Assembly (NCBI GenBank): GCA_016793885.1
Contig: JAEUHE010000042.1
Coordinates: 62,001 to 126,000 of the forward strand
DNA length: 64,000 nt
Direction: 5' to 3'
Source of the DNA: Verrucomicrobiales bacterium
Lineage (GTDB): Bacteria; Verrucomicrobiota; Verrucomicrobiia; Limisphaerales; UBA11320
This document shows positions 25,370 to 33,833 of this stretch, piece after piece (positions within the stretch are counted from its first letter, which is position 1; the number at the start of each line of letters is the position of its first letter). Below the pieces are notes generated by a model. That model searched no databases and had not been told where the DNA came from. It was given only the letters and a program-made list of their open reading frames with translations. Both the position numbers and the translations under genes were made by a program.

Positions 25370-26899
25370 ATGAGCCAATCCATTGACCTCGTGCTGGTGA
25401 ACCCGAACGGACGCAAAAAGATCTATCAATCCCTCGGCTCGCTCGCTGCCGTCGAAACGCCCGTGTGGCCGGGCCTCATGTCGACCTACGCCCGCAAGCA
25501 GGGTCTCAGCACGCATATCATCGATGCCGAAGCGGAGGAGCTAAGCCCCACGCAGGTGGCCGAACGGATCGAAGAGCTGAATCCGGCGCTGACGGCCGTG
25601 GTGGTTTACGGCCATCAGCCCAGCGCTTCGACGCAAAACATGACGGGCGCCAGCGCCTCTGCTACGGCCATCAAGTCCAACAATCCCGAGCGCAAGCTCC
25701 TCATGCTGGGTGGCCATGTCGCCGCCTTGCCCAAGGAGACCCTCTCCATGGAACGAGTGGACTACACTTGCAGCGGCGAAGGGTTGGTGACGCTGACCTC
25801 GCTAGTCGAGGCGATCAAAGGGGGCCGTTCGGAGGACCTCGCCAAGGTTCCTGATCTCTGGTTCTGGGAGAAGACCGGCAAGGCAAAATTTTCGGCGATA
25901 TCCGCTCCGTTGATCAAGAACCTCGACGAAGAAATGCCCGGAATGGCGTTCGACCAGATGCCCATGGACAAGTATCGGGCCCACAACTGGCATTGCTTTG
26001 GCGACCTGAAACGCGAGCCCTATGCCGCCATCTACACAACCCTAGGCTGCCCTTATCATTGCAGCTTCTGCTGCATTCAGGCTCCGTTCAAGAGCGGCGA
26101 AAAGGCCTTGGGAATGAAGGAGACTTCGAGCAGTTATCGTTTTTGGAGCCCGAAGCTGGTCGTCGATCAGATCGAGCTGCTGGTTCGCAAATATGGGGTT
26201 CGCAACCTGAAGTTCGCCGATGAGATGTTTGTGCTTAATCCGAAGCATGTGTTGGGAATTTGCGACGGCATCATCGAGCGGAAACTCGATCTGAACATCT
26301 GGGCTTACGCACGGGTGGATACCGTCAAGGACAACATGGTGGAGAAGTTGAAGCAAGCCGGCGTGAACTGGCTAGTCTTCGGTATCGAGGCAGCCACGGA
26401 TCGAGTTCGGACGAATGTGGAGAAACGCTTCGAACGCGAGCAGGTGTATGAGACCGTCAACAAGGTGCGGGCGGCCGGCATCAACGTTTTGGGCAACTAC
26501 ATCTTCGGCCTGCCGGAGGACGATCACGACTCGATGCAGGATACCTTGGATCTGTCGCTTGACCTGAACACCGAGTTTGCCAATTTCTATTCGGCGATGG
26601 CGTATCCGGGATCGCAGTTGTATCACATGGCCATCAAGGAAAAGTGGGCCTTGCCGGAGACCTGGAGCGGCTATTCGCAGCATTCGGTCGACACACTGCC
26701 GCTTCCAACGAAATATCTGAGCGCCGGGGAGGTCCTAAAATTCCGGGACGAGGCCTTCCACACCTATTTCAAGAGCCCGAAGTATCTGAAGATGGTGAGC
26801 GACAAGTTCGGACCCGCCACCGTGGACCACATCCGCGAGATGACGCAGTTCAAACTCGAGAGGAAACATGTCCGCGCCGCCACCGAAGTTGCCGCCTAA
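25370..26899 (+). CDS. Radical SAM enzyme with N-terminal B12-binding-like domain
   Basis: 509 residues. The N-terminal part (about 1-180) resembles the Rossmann-type cobalamin-binding domain (IDLVLVNPNGRKK, LMLGGHVAALP, VDYTCSGEG), but the DxHxxG lower-ligand motif is not evident. The radical SAM core starts with AIYTTLGCPYHCSFC, giving Cys227, Cys231 and Cys234 in the CX3CX2C spacing for the 4Fe-4S cluster. NLKFADEMFVL, WLVFGIEAATDRVR and INVLGNYIFGLPEDD match the B12-radical SAM barrel. Such enzymes catalyse C- or P-methylations, rearrangements or epimerisations of unactivated carbon, including on sugars. It begins 142 bp after the DegT-fold gene, with the structured region between them, and overlaps the Nudix gene by 32 bp. 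The reaction is unknown. Confidence 0.87.
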   Translation: MSQSIDLVLVNPNGRKKIYQSLGSLAAVETPVWPGLMSTYARKQGLSTHIIDAEAEELSPTQVAERIEELNPALTAVVVYGHQPSASTQNMTGASASATAIKSNNPERKLLMLGGHVAALPKETLSMERVDYTCSGEGLVTLTSLVEAIKGGRSEDLAKVPDLWFWEKTGKAKFSAISAPLIKNLDEEMPGMAFDQMPMDKYRAHNWHCFGDLKREPYAAIYTTLGCPYHCSFCCIQAPFKSGEKALGMKETSSSYRFWSPKLVVDQIELLVRKYGVRNLKFADEMFVLNPKHVLGICDGIIERKLDLNIWAYARVDTVKDNMVEKLKQAGVNWLVFGIEAATDRVRTNVEKRFEREQVYETVNKVRAAGINVLGNYIFGLPEDDHDSMQDTLDLSLDLNTEFANFYSAMAYPGSQLYHMAIKEKWALPETWSGYSQHSVDTLPLPTKYLSAGEVLKFRDEAFHTYFKSPKYLKMVSDKFGPATVDHIREMTQFKLERKHVRAATEVAA

Positions 26900-27443
26900 T
26901 TTCCACGCGCCGTGGGAAGTAATCGGACGTCGCGAGGTATACTCCTGTCCGCCTTGGATCAGCCTGGAGGTTCAGGAGGTCCGTCTGCCTGATGGTCGGC
27001 GGGTGGATGACTACCACCGGATCAATCTTCCCGATTACACGGTTATTTTCGTTGAGACCGCGGATTGGCGCATTGTGGTGGAGCGTCAGTACAAACATGG
27101 TGTTGGGTCTGTCACCCTGACTCTTCCGGGAGGCCTGATCTCGCCCGGCGAGGATCCTTTGGCGGGCGCTCAGCGCGAATTGCTGGAGGAGACCGGATTT
27201 GAGGCCGAGGGCTGGCGCTCATTAGGAAGTTTCGTTCAGAACTCCAATTATGCGGGTAGTCGCGGGCACCTATTCGCCGCCCGCAACGGGCATTTTGTCC
27301 GGCCGCCCAAGTCGGGAGATCTAGAGAACATCGAGACCCTGCTGCTCACCCGGGATGAGTTGTTCCGGGCCATTCAACGCAACGAAATCCACGTGACCAG
27401 TTTCGTCGCCGCCATCGCTCTCGCCACGCATCCGAACCTATAG
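26868..27443 (+). CDS. Nudix hydrolase (ADP-ribose/NDP-sugar pyrophosphatase-like)
   Basis: 191 residues. The Nudix box is complete: GGLISPGEDPLAGAQREL continuing to LEETGFEAEG, matching Gx5Ex7REUxEExGU with all metal-binding glutamates. The upstream beta strand IVVERQYKHGVGSVTLTLPG is typical of ADP-ribose pyrophosphatase and NudK-like GDP-mannose hydrolases. The start overlaps the end of the radical SAM gene and is preceded by GAGGAAAC, so translation is probably coupled. In this cluster it could clear unwanted NDP-sugars or release a sugar 1-phosphate. The natural substrate cannot be read from the sequence. It is the last gene of the cluster and is followed by a heptamer tandem repeat. Confidence 0.88.
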   Translation: MSAPPPKLPPNFHAPWEVIGRREVYSCPPWISLEVQEVRLPDGRRVDDYHRINLPDYTVIFVETADWRIVVERQYKHGVGSVTLTLPGGLISPGEDPLAGAQRELLEETGFEAEGWRSLGSFVQNSNYAGSRGHLFAARNGHFVRPPKSGDLENIETLLLTRDELFRAIQRNEIHVTSFVAAIALATHPNL

Positions 27444-27453
27444 TCCGAGAACC

Positions 27454-27523
27454 CTACCACCTACCACCTACCACCTACCACTTACCACCTACCACTTACC
27501 ACTTACCACTTACCACTTACCAC
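27454..27523. repeat. Tandem heptamer repeat (YTACCAC) x10
   Basis: Ten uninterrupted copies of a 7-base unit, CTACCAC or TTACCAC, lie between the Nudix stop and the end of the convergent gene. No copy departs from YTACCAC. It is not a CRISPR, since there are no spacers, and not coding in either flanking frame. Confidence 0.95.
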
Positions 27524-27588
27524 CTGGCCCCTTCCACCTTCGCCGAGGCTTCGGCGTGACAAGGGCACCTGACACCTGGGGCTTTAAC

Positions 27589-29613
27589 TCACAAGGGATG
27601 GATCACGATGGCCTCATGGATCGCTACGGCTGGGACAGCCAGTTGGATGCTTCCATCTCGGTATTCGAAGGGAAGCATTCTTCCGGCTGGCTCGAGGGTC
27701 ACCTTTTTTGGCGCCTGATCCACCCGCACGGAAGCCGTGAATGGGCCCGCGGCTGGGATGGTTTCTAGAATGGACTGGGTCCGATGTGGTCCACCGGCGT
27801 TCACGAGGTTGACCAGAAGGTTCCCAGCCTTGCGAGCGAGGCAGACATCGACTTCGCCGGGGCCTTCCAGCTTCACCACCGGGTTGGGAAACAGCTCGCG
27901 TGTCAACTCTCCCACCAGATGGCGAGCCTCGTCGCTCGGCTGTCTGGCATATTGCTGGCCTAGTGGAAAGTACACGCCCGCAATCTTCCCTTGGCCCAGA
28001 GCAGCGATCGAAACGGCGATCCTGCCCGAATTGGCCGGATTGTTCGTAGTTTCCCACTGTGCGAATGCCCGTGCCTTGCTCCCCAAGGTTACCGTTGAGA
28101 GCCCCTTCTTCACCGGGAGCTCGAGTCCGGTGGCAGTACGCACGGAGCCGGCGAGAGATTTCGCCTCTCGATGAATTTGGATGTCCAGTTCCGGGAGGAA
28201 CTGCTCGGCCGCCTCCGTCCCTACGACCAGCAGCTTTCCGCCTGCCCGGCCATACGCCACCAGCTCGTTTCGGAAAGGAGCTTCGAGATAGGCCCATTCG
28301 GGCACAACAATGAGCGGATAGTCGGCCAAGCGCCCGGTGACCTGATGTTCGCCCACCACTTCGACCGAGAGACGGTTCTCGAGCAAAGCGCGCAGCACTC
28401 CGTGGACGGCGCCCAGGTCCCGGTTGAACAGGCCGTTGAGACGCCGATAGTGTCCGGCGGTTGAGAGTAATACCGCAACCTGAGGCACGGGTTGCGAACG
28501 GTGGCACAGCGCTTGGCGGGCGCGACAGAATTGGGCCACTTCACCCATCGCAGGTATTTCCTCCAATCGGACGCTGCCATCGCGGTTTTGGGTGAAATAC
28601 GCTTGGAAGCCACCTCCCAGGGCAACCACGACTGCGGCTTCACGCTGGAGTTGCACGGAAGTCTTCTGCTGATGCTTGGGCTTGGTGCCAAAGCTCCAGG
28701 CCATCAAGTCCCAGGGCTTTCCTTGTCGGACCAAGTATCGACCGGATAGCCGCGCCGAGTTGACGCTGTCCTCGGGAGAATAGTCACCGGACAGGAAATC
28801 CACCGGAACGCTCACCGGCTCGGCCATATGATCCGTGAACGCCCAGTTGCTGCACAGGGCGAACCCAGGGTGAGTTTTTTTGACCTCCGATAGGTAGTGT
28901 CGGAGGTAGCCCCGAAATGCTTCGCGATGAAACTGAAGGAAGTCGACCCAATGAGGGTCTGATGGTTTTCGGGGTATTCCCGCGATGCCGGTGGCTTTCT
29001 TGAAGGCCTCCAAGGCGGCCGGAGAATAGTCCGGCACCGAGGCCCAGCATTCGCCGTCCACCCACACTCCATCGAGTCCGTAATCTCCGGCTAACTCGCG
29101 TAATTGGGGGATGAGCAACTGATCGGCGTAAGGGCTCCAAAACGATGTCGCGTTTCCGTTGGCTTTGCCGCTCGCATCAATCGCTGCCCAGTTGGGATGC
29201 TGTCGGATGGCTTCGCTGTCCCAGACGCCGGAGTAGTGAACGTAAAGCGCCACTCCGTGGCGGGCGGTGACCTCGCGCCAGAGGCGAAGGGGATTGCCGA
29301 CAAAGCCGGGCGCGGGGTTTCCGACTTTTGTAGGGTAGCTCGAGAATCCAGGATGACCTTTGCAGTCGGTTTGAAGATAATCGGGTCTCACTGTTCGAAG
29401 AATGGTTTCGAGCATCCCCGTGGTGGTGTTCTTGCCGATCTCGTGGCAGTCCGCTCCGGCGTGAAAATCGAAGTGAATGCCTAGGAAACTTTCCGCGCGC
29501 GTCAATCGCGGAGGAGTTGTCGGCGGCGCGGGGGCCTGACCTGGAGCAGACGAGGCGTGAGTGACTAGGGCGAGAACGACAACAGCTGATCGAAGCACGA
29601 TCCATGGGCTCAT
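27589..29613 (-). CDS. Secreted glycoside-hydrolase-like protein (TIM barrel plus beta-galactosidase-trimerisation-like region)
   Basis: About 674 residues. The start at 29613 is used because it puts an export signal (MSPWIVLRSAVVVLALVTHASSAPG) at the N-terminus; the frame is open 31 codons further upstream. The first 330 residues look like a TIM-barrel glycosidase: SFLGIHFDFHAGADC, YLQTDCKGHPGFSSYPT, VALYVHYSGVWDSEAI, GLDGVWVDGECWAS (possible nucleophile Asp), FALCSNWAFTDHM. The middle (about 390-530) with QVAVLLSTAGHYRR, YPLIVVPEWAYLE and GGKLLVVG resembles the trimerisation domain of GH42-type enzymes. The overall layout recalls GH29-type alpha-L-fucosidase relatives seen in Verrucomicrobia, but no CAZy family can be assigned by eye. 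It is likely periplasmic or extracellular. Confidence 0.72.
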   Translation of the reverse strand: MSPWIVLRSAVVVLALVTHASSAPGQAPAPPTTPPRLTRAESFLGIHFDFHAGADCHEIGKNTTTGMLETILRTVRPDYLQTDCKGHPGFSSYPTKVGNPAPGFVGNPLRLWREVTARHGVALYVHYSGVWDSEAIRQHPNWAAIDASGKANGNATSFWSPYADQLLIPQLRELAGDYGLDGVWVDGECWASVPDYSPAALEAFKKATGIAGIPRKPSDPHWVDFLQFHREAFRGYLRHYLSEVKKTHPGFALCSNWAFTDHMAEPVSVPVDFLSGDYSPEDSVNSARLSGRYLVRQGKPWDLMAWSFGTKPKHQQKTSVQLQREAAVVVALGGGFQAYFTQNRDGSVRLEEIPAMGEVAQFCRARQALCHRSQPVPQVAVLLSTAGHYRRLNGLFNRDLGAVHGVLRALLENRLSVEVVGEHQVTGRLADYPLIVVPEWAYLEAPFRNELVAYGRAGGKLLVVGTEAAEQFLPELDIQIHREAKSLAGSVRTATGLELPVKKGLSTVTLGSKARAFAQWETTNNPANSGRIAVSIAALGQGKIAGVYFPLGQQYARQPSDEARHLVGELTRELFPNPVVKLEGPGEVDVCLARKAGNLLVNLVNAGGPHRTQSILETIPAAGPFTASVRVDQAPKKVTLEPAGRMLPFEYRDGSIQLAVPAVAIHEAIVIHPL

Positions 29614-29995
29614 GTGTGATTCGACGTCGGGACGGCGGACAGGATTCGGATTTTTCACCCAACACCGTCCGGGCACACAGAGTTCCGAAGCCGCACGAGT
29701 ACCCACGAGAGACAGACATCCCCCGGACCGGAAAAAGGATCCCTAGGAACCGTCCGCGGGACCGACCGCGGTCCATCTCCGCGTCTAGCCACGACCAAAC
29801 TCCTGAACGTACGTTCAACGAATTGGTCACGGAACCCCTTGGCGCTTTCGTGGTGGCCCGGATGAAAGTTTCCAATGTCGAGGATGATAACTCTTCCCTT
29901 GCTTTCTCCGCCGCGGCGGAAGTAAAACGAAATTGATCTCAAGCTTGTCTCAACGCTTGTTCAACACAATCCCGTCAGGCTCAGGAGTTATGTCT
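29614..29995. other. Divergent intergenic region with a 14-bp palindrome
   Basis: About 380 bp between two divergently transcribed genes for secreted proteins. Open frames here have no credible start signal or family resemblance. The only sharp element is the palindrome at 29804-29817. Confidence 0.55.
29804..29817. promoter_or_regulatory. Perfect 14-bp palindrome, candidate operator
   Basis: TGAACGTACGTTCA is a perfect dyad near the middle of the divergent region. Its core GAAC-N4-GTTC has the form of the Gram-positive type LexA (Cheo) box and of several TetR-family operators. Neither neighbour is a DNA-repair gene, so the regulator is unknown. Confidence 0.4.
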
Positions 29996-32900
29996 ATGAA
30001 GATCGAACTTGTTCGCATCGGATCGATCGTCAACACGATCCGCCTCGCTCTCGTCCTCGTCCTAGGGTTGGTCTCCACCGTCCATGCCACTCTCATCCCC
30101 GTCCTTGAGTATCCGATGGGAGAAACCGATTCTCCTAACGTTTTGGGCGGACCAGCCGCCAACCCGAGCAACCCGGCCATCGGCTCGGACGGCTTCGTGA
30201 GGCGCGGGGCGCCGCGTTATGTGGCCGGACAGGCCGCCGTTGGCTCCAGCCATGCGGTGCAGCTGGAAACCCAGCCGGGTGTCGCTCCGCAGTTCTATAG
30301 CACGGACTTCGATTTCAATCCGACGGAACCGAGCCGATGGGGTTTCAGCTGCTGGGTGAAGTTTAATGCGCTTCCTGACCCGGACAAGGCTCCGGAGGTG
30401 ACCATCATGCACATCGGGGACATCAATGCCGGATCCATCATCCTGCAAACCTGGGCCAAGAACGGCACCATTGTGTTTGGTACTCACGCTCCTGGAATCG
30501 CGATCAACGTGGGGAATACCGAGGTGCAGTTGGGCCGTTGGACGCACTTGGCGGTGGTCTTTGACGGGACCGGAAAGCTTTATGTGAACGGCGTTGAGGA
30601 TGGGAACGTGGGAGGCGGTCAAAATCCCCCCGCTGGCGTGACGGTAGGAGCCAGCCGTTTCACGCCCACCAGCTATGGAGCCACCGCCAATATCACGATC
30701 GATGACGTCCGCGTCTTCGAGGTTGAGAACAGCACCTTCGTGGTGGAGGATTTAGCGGTTCCCCCGGTGGTTGGTCCCTTCGTTCTGAGCTCCTCCGGCG
30801 ATCCTTTCGGGTTTACGCTCGAGATTCAGGACAACGGCGGGGCCATTCTCGACCTCAACAGCATCTCCTTGAAGCTGAACGGGGAAACCGTTTTGCCAAC
30901 CTCCGTGACTCAGCCAGGCAACACGGTGGTCGAGTTGCGTCGGCCCGTTGAGAACCCGCTTCCCGCGGGCGTCTACGGCATCGAGATCAGCTACAAGGAT
31001 ACCGCGGGGCAGACCTATTCTGATGCGCGGTCGTTTCGGGTTCGAGGTTACACGCTCCTGCCTCTGGAGTTTTTGAACACTGCGGTGGACACCGCCAAAC
31101 CGGGCTTCCTGATCCGTTCCCATCAAGTTGCTTCCGGCCAGCCAAACCTGCTGAAGTGGACCGAGGAACAGCTGGCGGGACTTCACGGACCGAACTTGGC
31201 ATTCCCCTCTGGCACCGCGGATGGATACTACGAGCGGGAGTCGTACATCGATTTTAAGAGCGACCCCGGCCGATCTGGTAACTTCCCCAACGACGCCCCC
31301 TTCTCGGAGATTGGCATTCCGGGCGACGGCGTGGAAACTACTGATAATTCAGCCGCTGAGGTCCTCACCTATCTGGAGTTCCCCGCTGCCGGATTCTACA
31401 CGCTGGGTGTCAACAGCGACGATGGTTTCCGTGTGACTACGGCGGCCAATCCGCTCGACAAACTCGCGGTGACGCTCGGCGAGTTGGATGGGGACCGCAC
31501 AGCCGCTGACACCCTCTTCCGAATCTATGTTCCGCAGGCGGGGACCTATCCGTTCCGTTTGATCTGGGAAAACGGGTCGGGCGAAGCTGCCCTCGAATGG
31601 TTTAGCGTGCTTCCTGACGAGACTAAGGTGCTGATCAACGATTCCTTGGGGGGAAGTCCCGTCCTGGCCTACCGCGCTGCCGCCAGTCCCGCCTATGTGT
31701 CCAGCGTCTCCCCGCAACCCGGAGATACCGACGCCCGCGGCGATGTGGCTCTGACGGTCAAGATTACCGATGCCGCCACGACGGTTGAAACCGCCTCCGT
31801 GAAATTGGGGCTTAACGGCCCGGCCGGAGCGCCCTCCAGTGTCTCCAAGGCGGGTGGAATCATCACGGCGGTCTTGGCACCTTCCAGCCGGCTAGCGGCC
31901 GGTTCCACCAACATCGCCACGCTGGCCTACACTGACAGCGGTGGTCGGAACGTCAGCCGTCAATGGTCCTTTGTTGTGGCCGAGGAGACCGGGGCGGTGG
32001 TGTTGATCACTCCCTCGGGAATCACGCAAAAGGCGGGCGATACCTTGGGTGGATTCCCGGTCGTGAACCTGATCAATAACTCCGGTTTTGCCATCCCGCC
32101 CGATGCGAACAATTACGGCAGCACTGCGCACACGGCGGCGGGCAACACGTGGGTGACGGCTACTTCGGCCGGTCCCAATTACTTTGGAGGTGGTCGTCCC
32201 CAGCCGCAGTTTGATCTCACCCTCAACGGTCGGTTTCAGCTGACGCATCTCGTGGTCTGGGGCTATGGCGGCAACAACAATGAAGCTTCGGATTTCACCG
32301 TTGAATTCTCCAATGACGGCGGGGTCACGTTCTCGGGCAGCGAGAATGTTCAAACCTCGGCGTTGCTGGGTGGAAACTCGGAAGCCCTGGCCTTCGCGAC
32401 GCCGCACATGGCGAACGCGATTCGTGTCACCATGACGGCCAACGCCGGTGGGCGCGGGTTCACCGGGGCCGGCACCGGGGATCGGGCGGGGTTAGGGGAG
32501 ATTAAACTCCTTGGTCGGGCGTTGTCGCTCGTCACTCCTTCGGGTATCACGCAGAAGGCGGGAGATACGCTCGGTGGCTTCCCGGTGGTGAACCTGATCA
32601 ACAACTCGGGCTTTGCCGTGCCACCTGATGCGAATAACTACCCTGCTACCTCGCACACTGCGGCTGGCAACACCTGGGTGACGGCAACATCGGCTGGTCC
32701 CAATTATTTCACGGCCGGCCGTCCTGCACCACAATTTGATCTCACCTTGAACGGGGTGTTTGAGCTGAGCCATCTGGTGGTCTGGGGCTATGGCGGAAAC
32801 AACAACGAAGCCAGCGACTTTACCGTGGAGTTCTCGCGGGATGGGGGATCCACGTTCAGCGACCCGGAAACCGTCCAGACCAGCGCGCTGCTCGGGGGCA

Positions 32901-33790
32901 ACTCGGAGGCTCTGGCTTTTGCCACGCCGCACTCCGCCAACGCGGTGCGGATCACCATGATCAACAATGCGGGAGGACGCGGGTTCACCGGAGCTGGTTC
33001 GGGCGATCGGGCTGGGTTGGGAGAGATCAAGTTCCTCGGCACTCCGGTCGTGACCGTGCTGGTGACCCCGACGGGAATTGCCCAAAAGGCGGGGGACACG
33101 CTGGGTGGTTTCCCGGTGGTGAACCTGATCAATAACTCCGGCTTTGCCGTGCCTCCGGATGTGAACAACTACTCCACCACGGCGCACACGGCGGCGGGCA
33201 ACACCTGGGTGACGGCCACCTCTGCGGGACCCAATTACTTCGATGCGGGACGCCCGGCGCCCCAGTTCGATCTGACCCTGGGGGGACTTTTCGACCTGAC
33301 GCATCTCGTGGTGTGGGGTTACGGAGGCAACAACAACGAGGCCAGTGATTTCACCGTCGAGTTTTCCCAGGACGGAGGCTTAAGTTTCGCCGGCTTGGAA
33401 GCTGTGCAGACGAGCGCGTTGCTGGGCGGAAACTCGGAGGCGCTAGCCTTCGGCTCGAGCCACGTTGCCAATGCGATCCGAATCACTATGGTGGACAACG
33501 CGGGCGGACGTGGTTTCACCGGGGCCGGCTCAGGCGATCGCGCGGGTTTGGGTGAGATCAAGCTGCTTGGATCGGCGGCTCGGGTGTCGCCCGTCTCGCG
33601 TCCGACCTTGACCCTGGCACCTGGAGATGGCGGTTGGGTAATCAGTTGGCCCGCTTCGGCCAGCGGCTTTGTGTTGGAGTCCACTGACCAACTGCCCGGT
33701 GGCGTGTGGTCAACGGTGGACGGGGTCGTGGGCAATCAAATAACCGTGGCGAACCCGGAAGGTAATCGGTTCTTCCGCCTCAGAAAGTAA
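29996..33790 (+). CDS. Large secreted multidomain adhesin-like protein (LamG, PA14-like, three discoidin-like repeats)
   Basis: 1264 residues from the ATG at 29996, which is 8 bases after AGGAG; an ATG six bases earlier is too close to it. The signal peptide is TIRLALVLVLGLVSTVHA. Residues about 80-245 are LamG-like (WGFSCWVKFNAL, RWTHLAVVFDGTGKLYVNG). Residues about 400-540 are PA14-like (LEFPAAGFYTLGVNSDDGFR, LIWENGSGEAALEW). From residue about 670 to 1195 three copies of a 175-residue unit follow, each with ITQKAGDTLGGFPVVNLINN, HLVVWGYGGNNNEASDFTVE and GRGFTGAGxGDRAGLGEIK. These read as an F5/8-type C (discoidin-like) carbohydrate-binding fold. The terminal GFVLESTDQLPGGVWSTVDG and FFRLRK are a module common at the ends of Verrucomicrobial exported proteins. 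It probably binds glycans at the cell surface. Confidence 0.85.
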   Translation: MKIELVRIGSIVNTIRLALVLVLGLVSTVHATLIPVLEYPMGETDSPNVLGGPAANPSNPAIGSDGFVRRGAPRYVAGQAAVGSSHAVQLETQPGVAPQFYSTDFDFNPTEPSRWGFSCWVKFNALPDPDKAPEVTIMHIGDINAGSIILQTWAKNGTIVFGTHAPGIAINVGNTEVQLGRWTHLAVVFDGTGKLYVNGVEDGNVGGGQNPPAGVTVGASRFTPTSYGATANITIDDVRVFEVENSTFVVEDLAVPPVVGPFVLSSSGDPFGFTLEIQDNGGAILDLNSISLKLNGETVLPTSVTQPGNTVVELRRPVENPLPAGVYGIEISYKDTAGQTYSDARSFRVRGYTLLPLEFLNTAVDTAKPGFLIRSHQVASGQPNLLKWTEEQLAGLHGPNLAFPSGTADGYYERESYIDFKSDPGRSGNFPNDAPFSEIGIPGDGVETTDNSAAEVLTYLEFPAAGFYTLGVNSDDGFRVTTAANPLDKLAVTLGELDGDRTAADTLFRIYVPQAGTYPFRLIWENGSGEAALEWFSVLPDETKVLINDSLGGSPVLAYRAAASPAYVSSVSPQPGDTDARGDVALTVKITDAATTVETASVKLGLNGPAGAPSSVSKAGGIITAVLAPSSRLAAGSTNIATLAYTDSGGRNVSRQWSFVVAEETGAVVLITPSGITQKAGDTLGGFPVVNLINNSGFAIPPDANNYGSTAHTAAGNTWVTATSAGPNYFGGGRPQPQFDLTLNGRFQLTHLVVWGYGGNNNEASDFTVEFSNDGGVTFSGSENVQTSALLGGNSEALAFATPHMANAIRVTMTANAGGRGFTGAGTGDRAGLGEIKLLGRALSLVTPSGITQKAGDTLGGFPVVNLINNSGFAVPPDANNYPATSHTAAGNTWVTATSAGPNYFTAGRPAPQFDLTLNGVFELSHLVVWGYGGNNNEASDFTVEFSRDGGSTFSDPETVQTSALLGGNSEALAFATPHSANAVRITMINNAGGRGFTGAGSGDRAGLGEIKFLGTPVVTVLVTPTGIAQKAGDTLGGFPVVNLINNSGFAVPPDVNNYSTTAHTAAGNTWVTATSAGPNYFDAGRPAPQFDLTLGGLFDLTHLVVWGYGGNNNEASDFTVEFSQDGGLSFAGLEAVQTSALLGGNSEALAFGSSHVANAIRITMVDNAGGRGFTGAGSGDRAGLGEIKLLGSAARVSPVSRPTLTLAPGDGGWVISWPASASGFVLESTDQLPGGVWSTVDGVVGNQITVANPEGNRFFRLRK
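32003..33580 (+). repeat. Three in-frame 0.53-kb repeats encoding discoidin-like domains
   Basis: Units begin near 32003, 32528 and 33059, a period of about 525-530 bp. The proteins are mostly identical between units while third-codon positions differ often, which suggests old duplication with protein-level constraint rather than a recent copy. Confidence 0.85.
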
Positions 33791-33833
33791 GCGGAGCGGT
33801 CGAATCGTCCAGCATGGCCCACATTACAACGGC

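Noticed and set aside
27454..27523. Tandem array considered as a CRISPR
   Set aside because: The unit is 7 bp with no spacers and there are no cas genes nearby.
29655..29942. 95-codon minus-strand frame in the divergent intergenic region
   Set aside because: It would cover the palindrome and the promoter region of the glycosidase-like gene, and the translation resembles no family.
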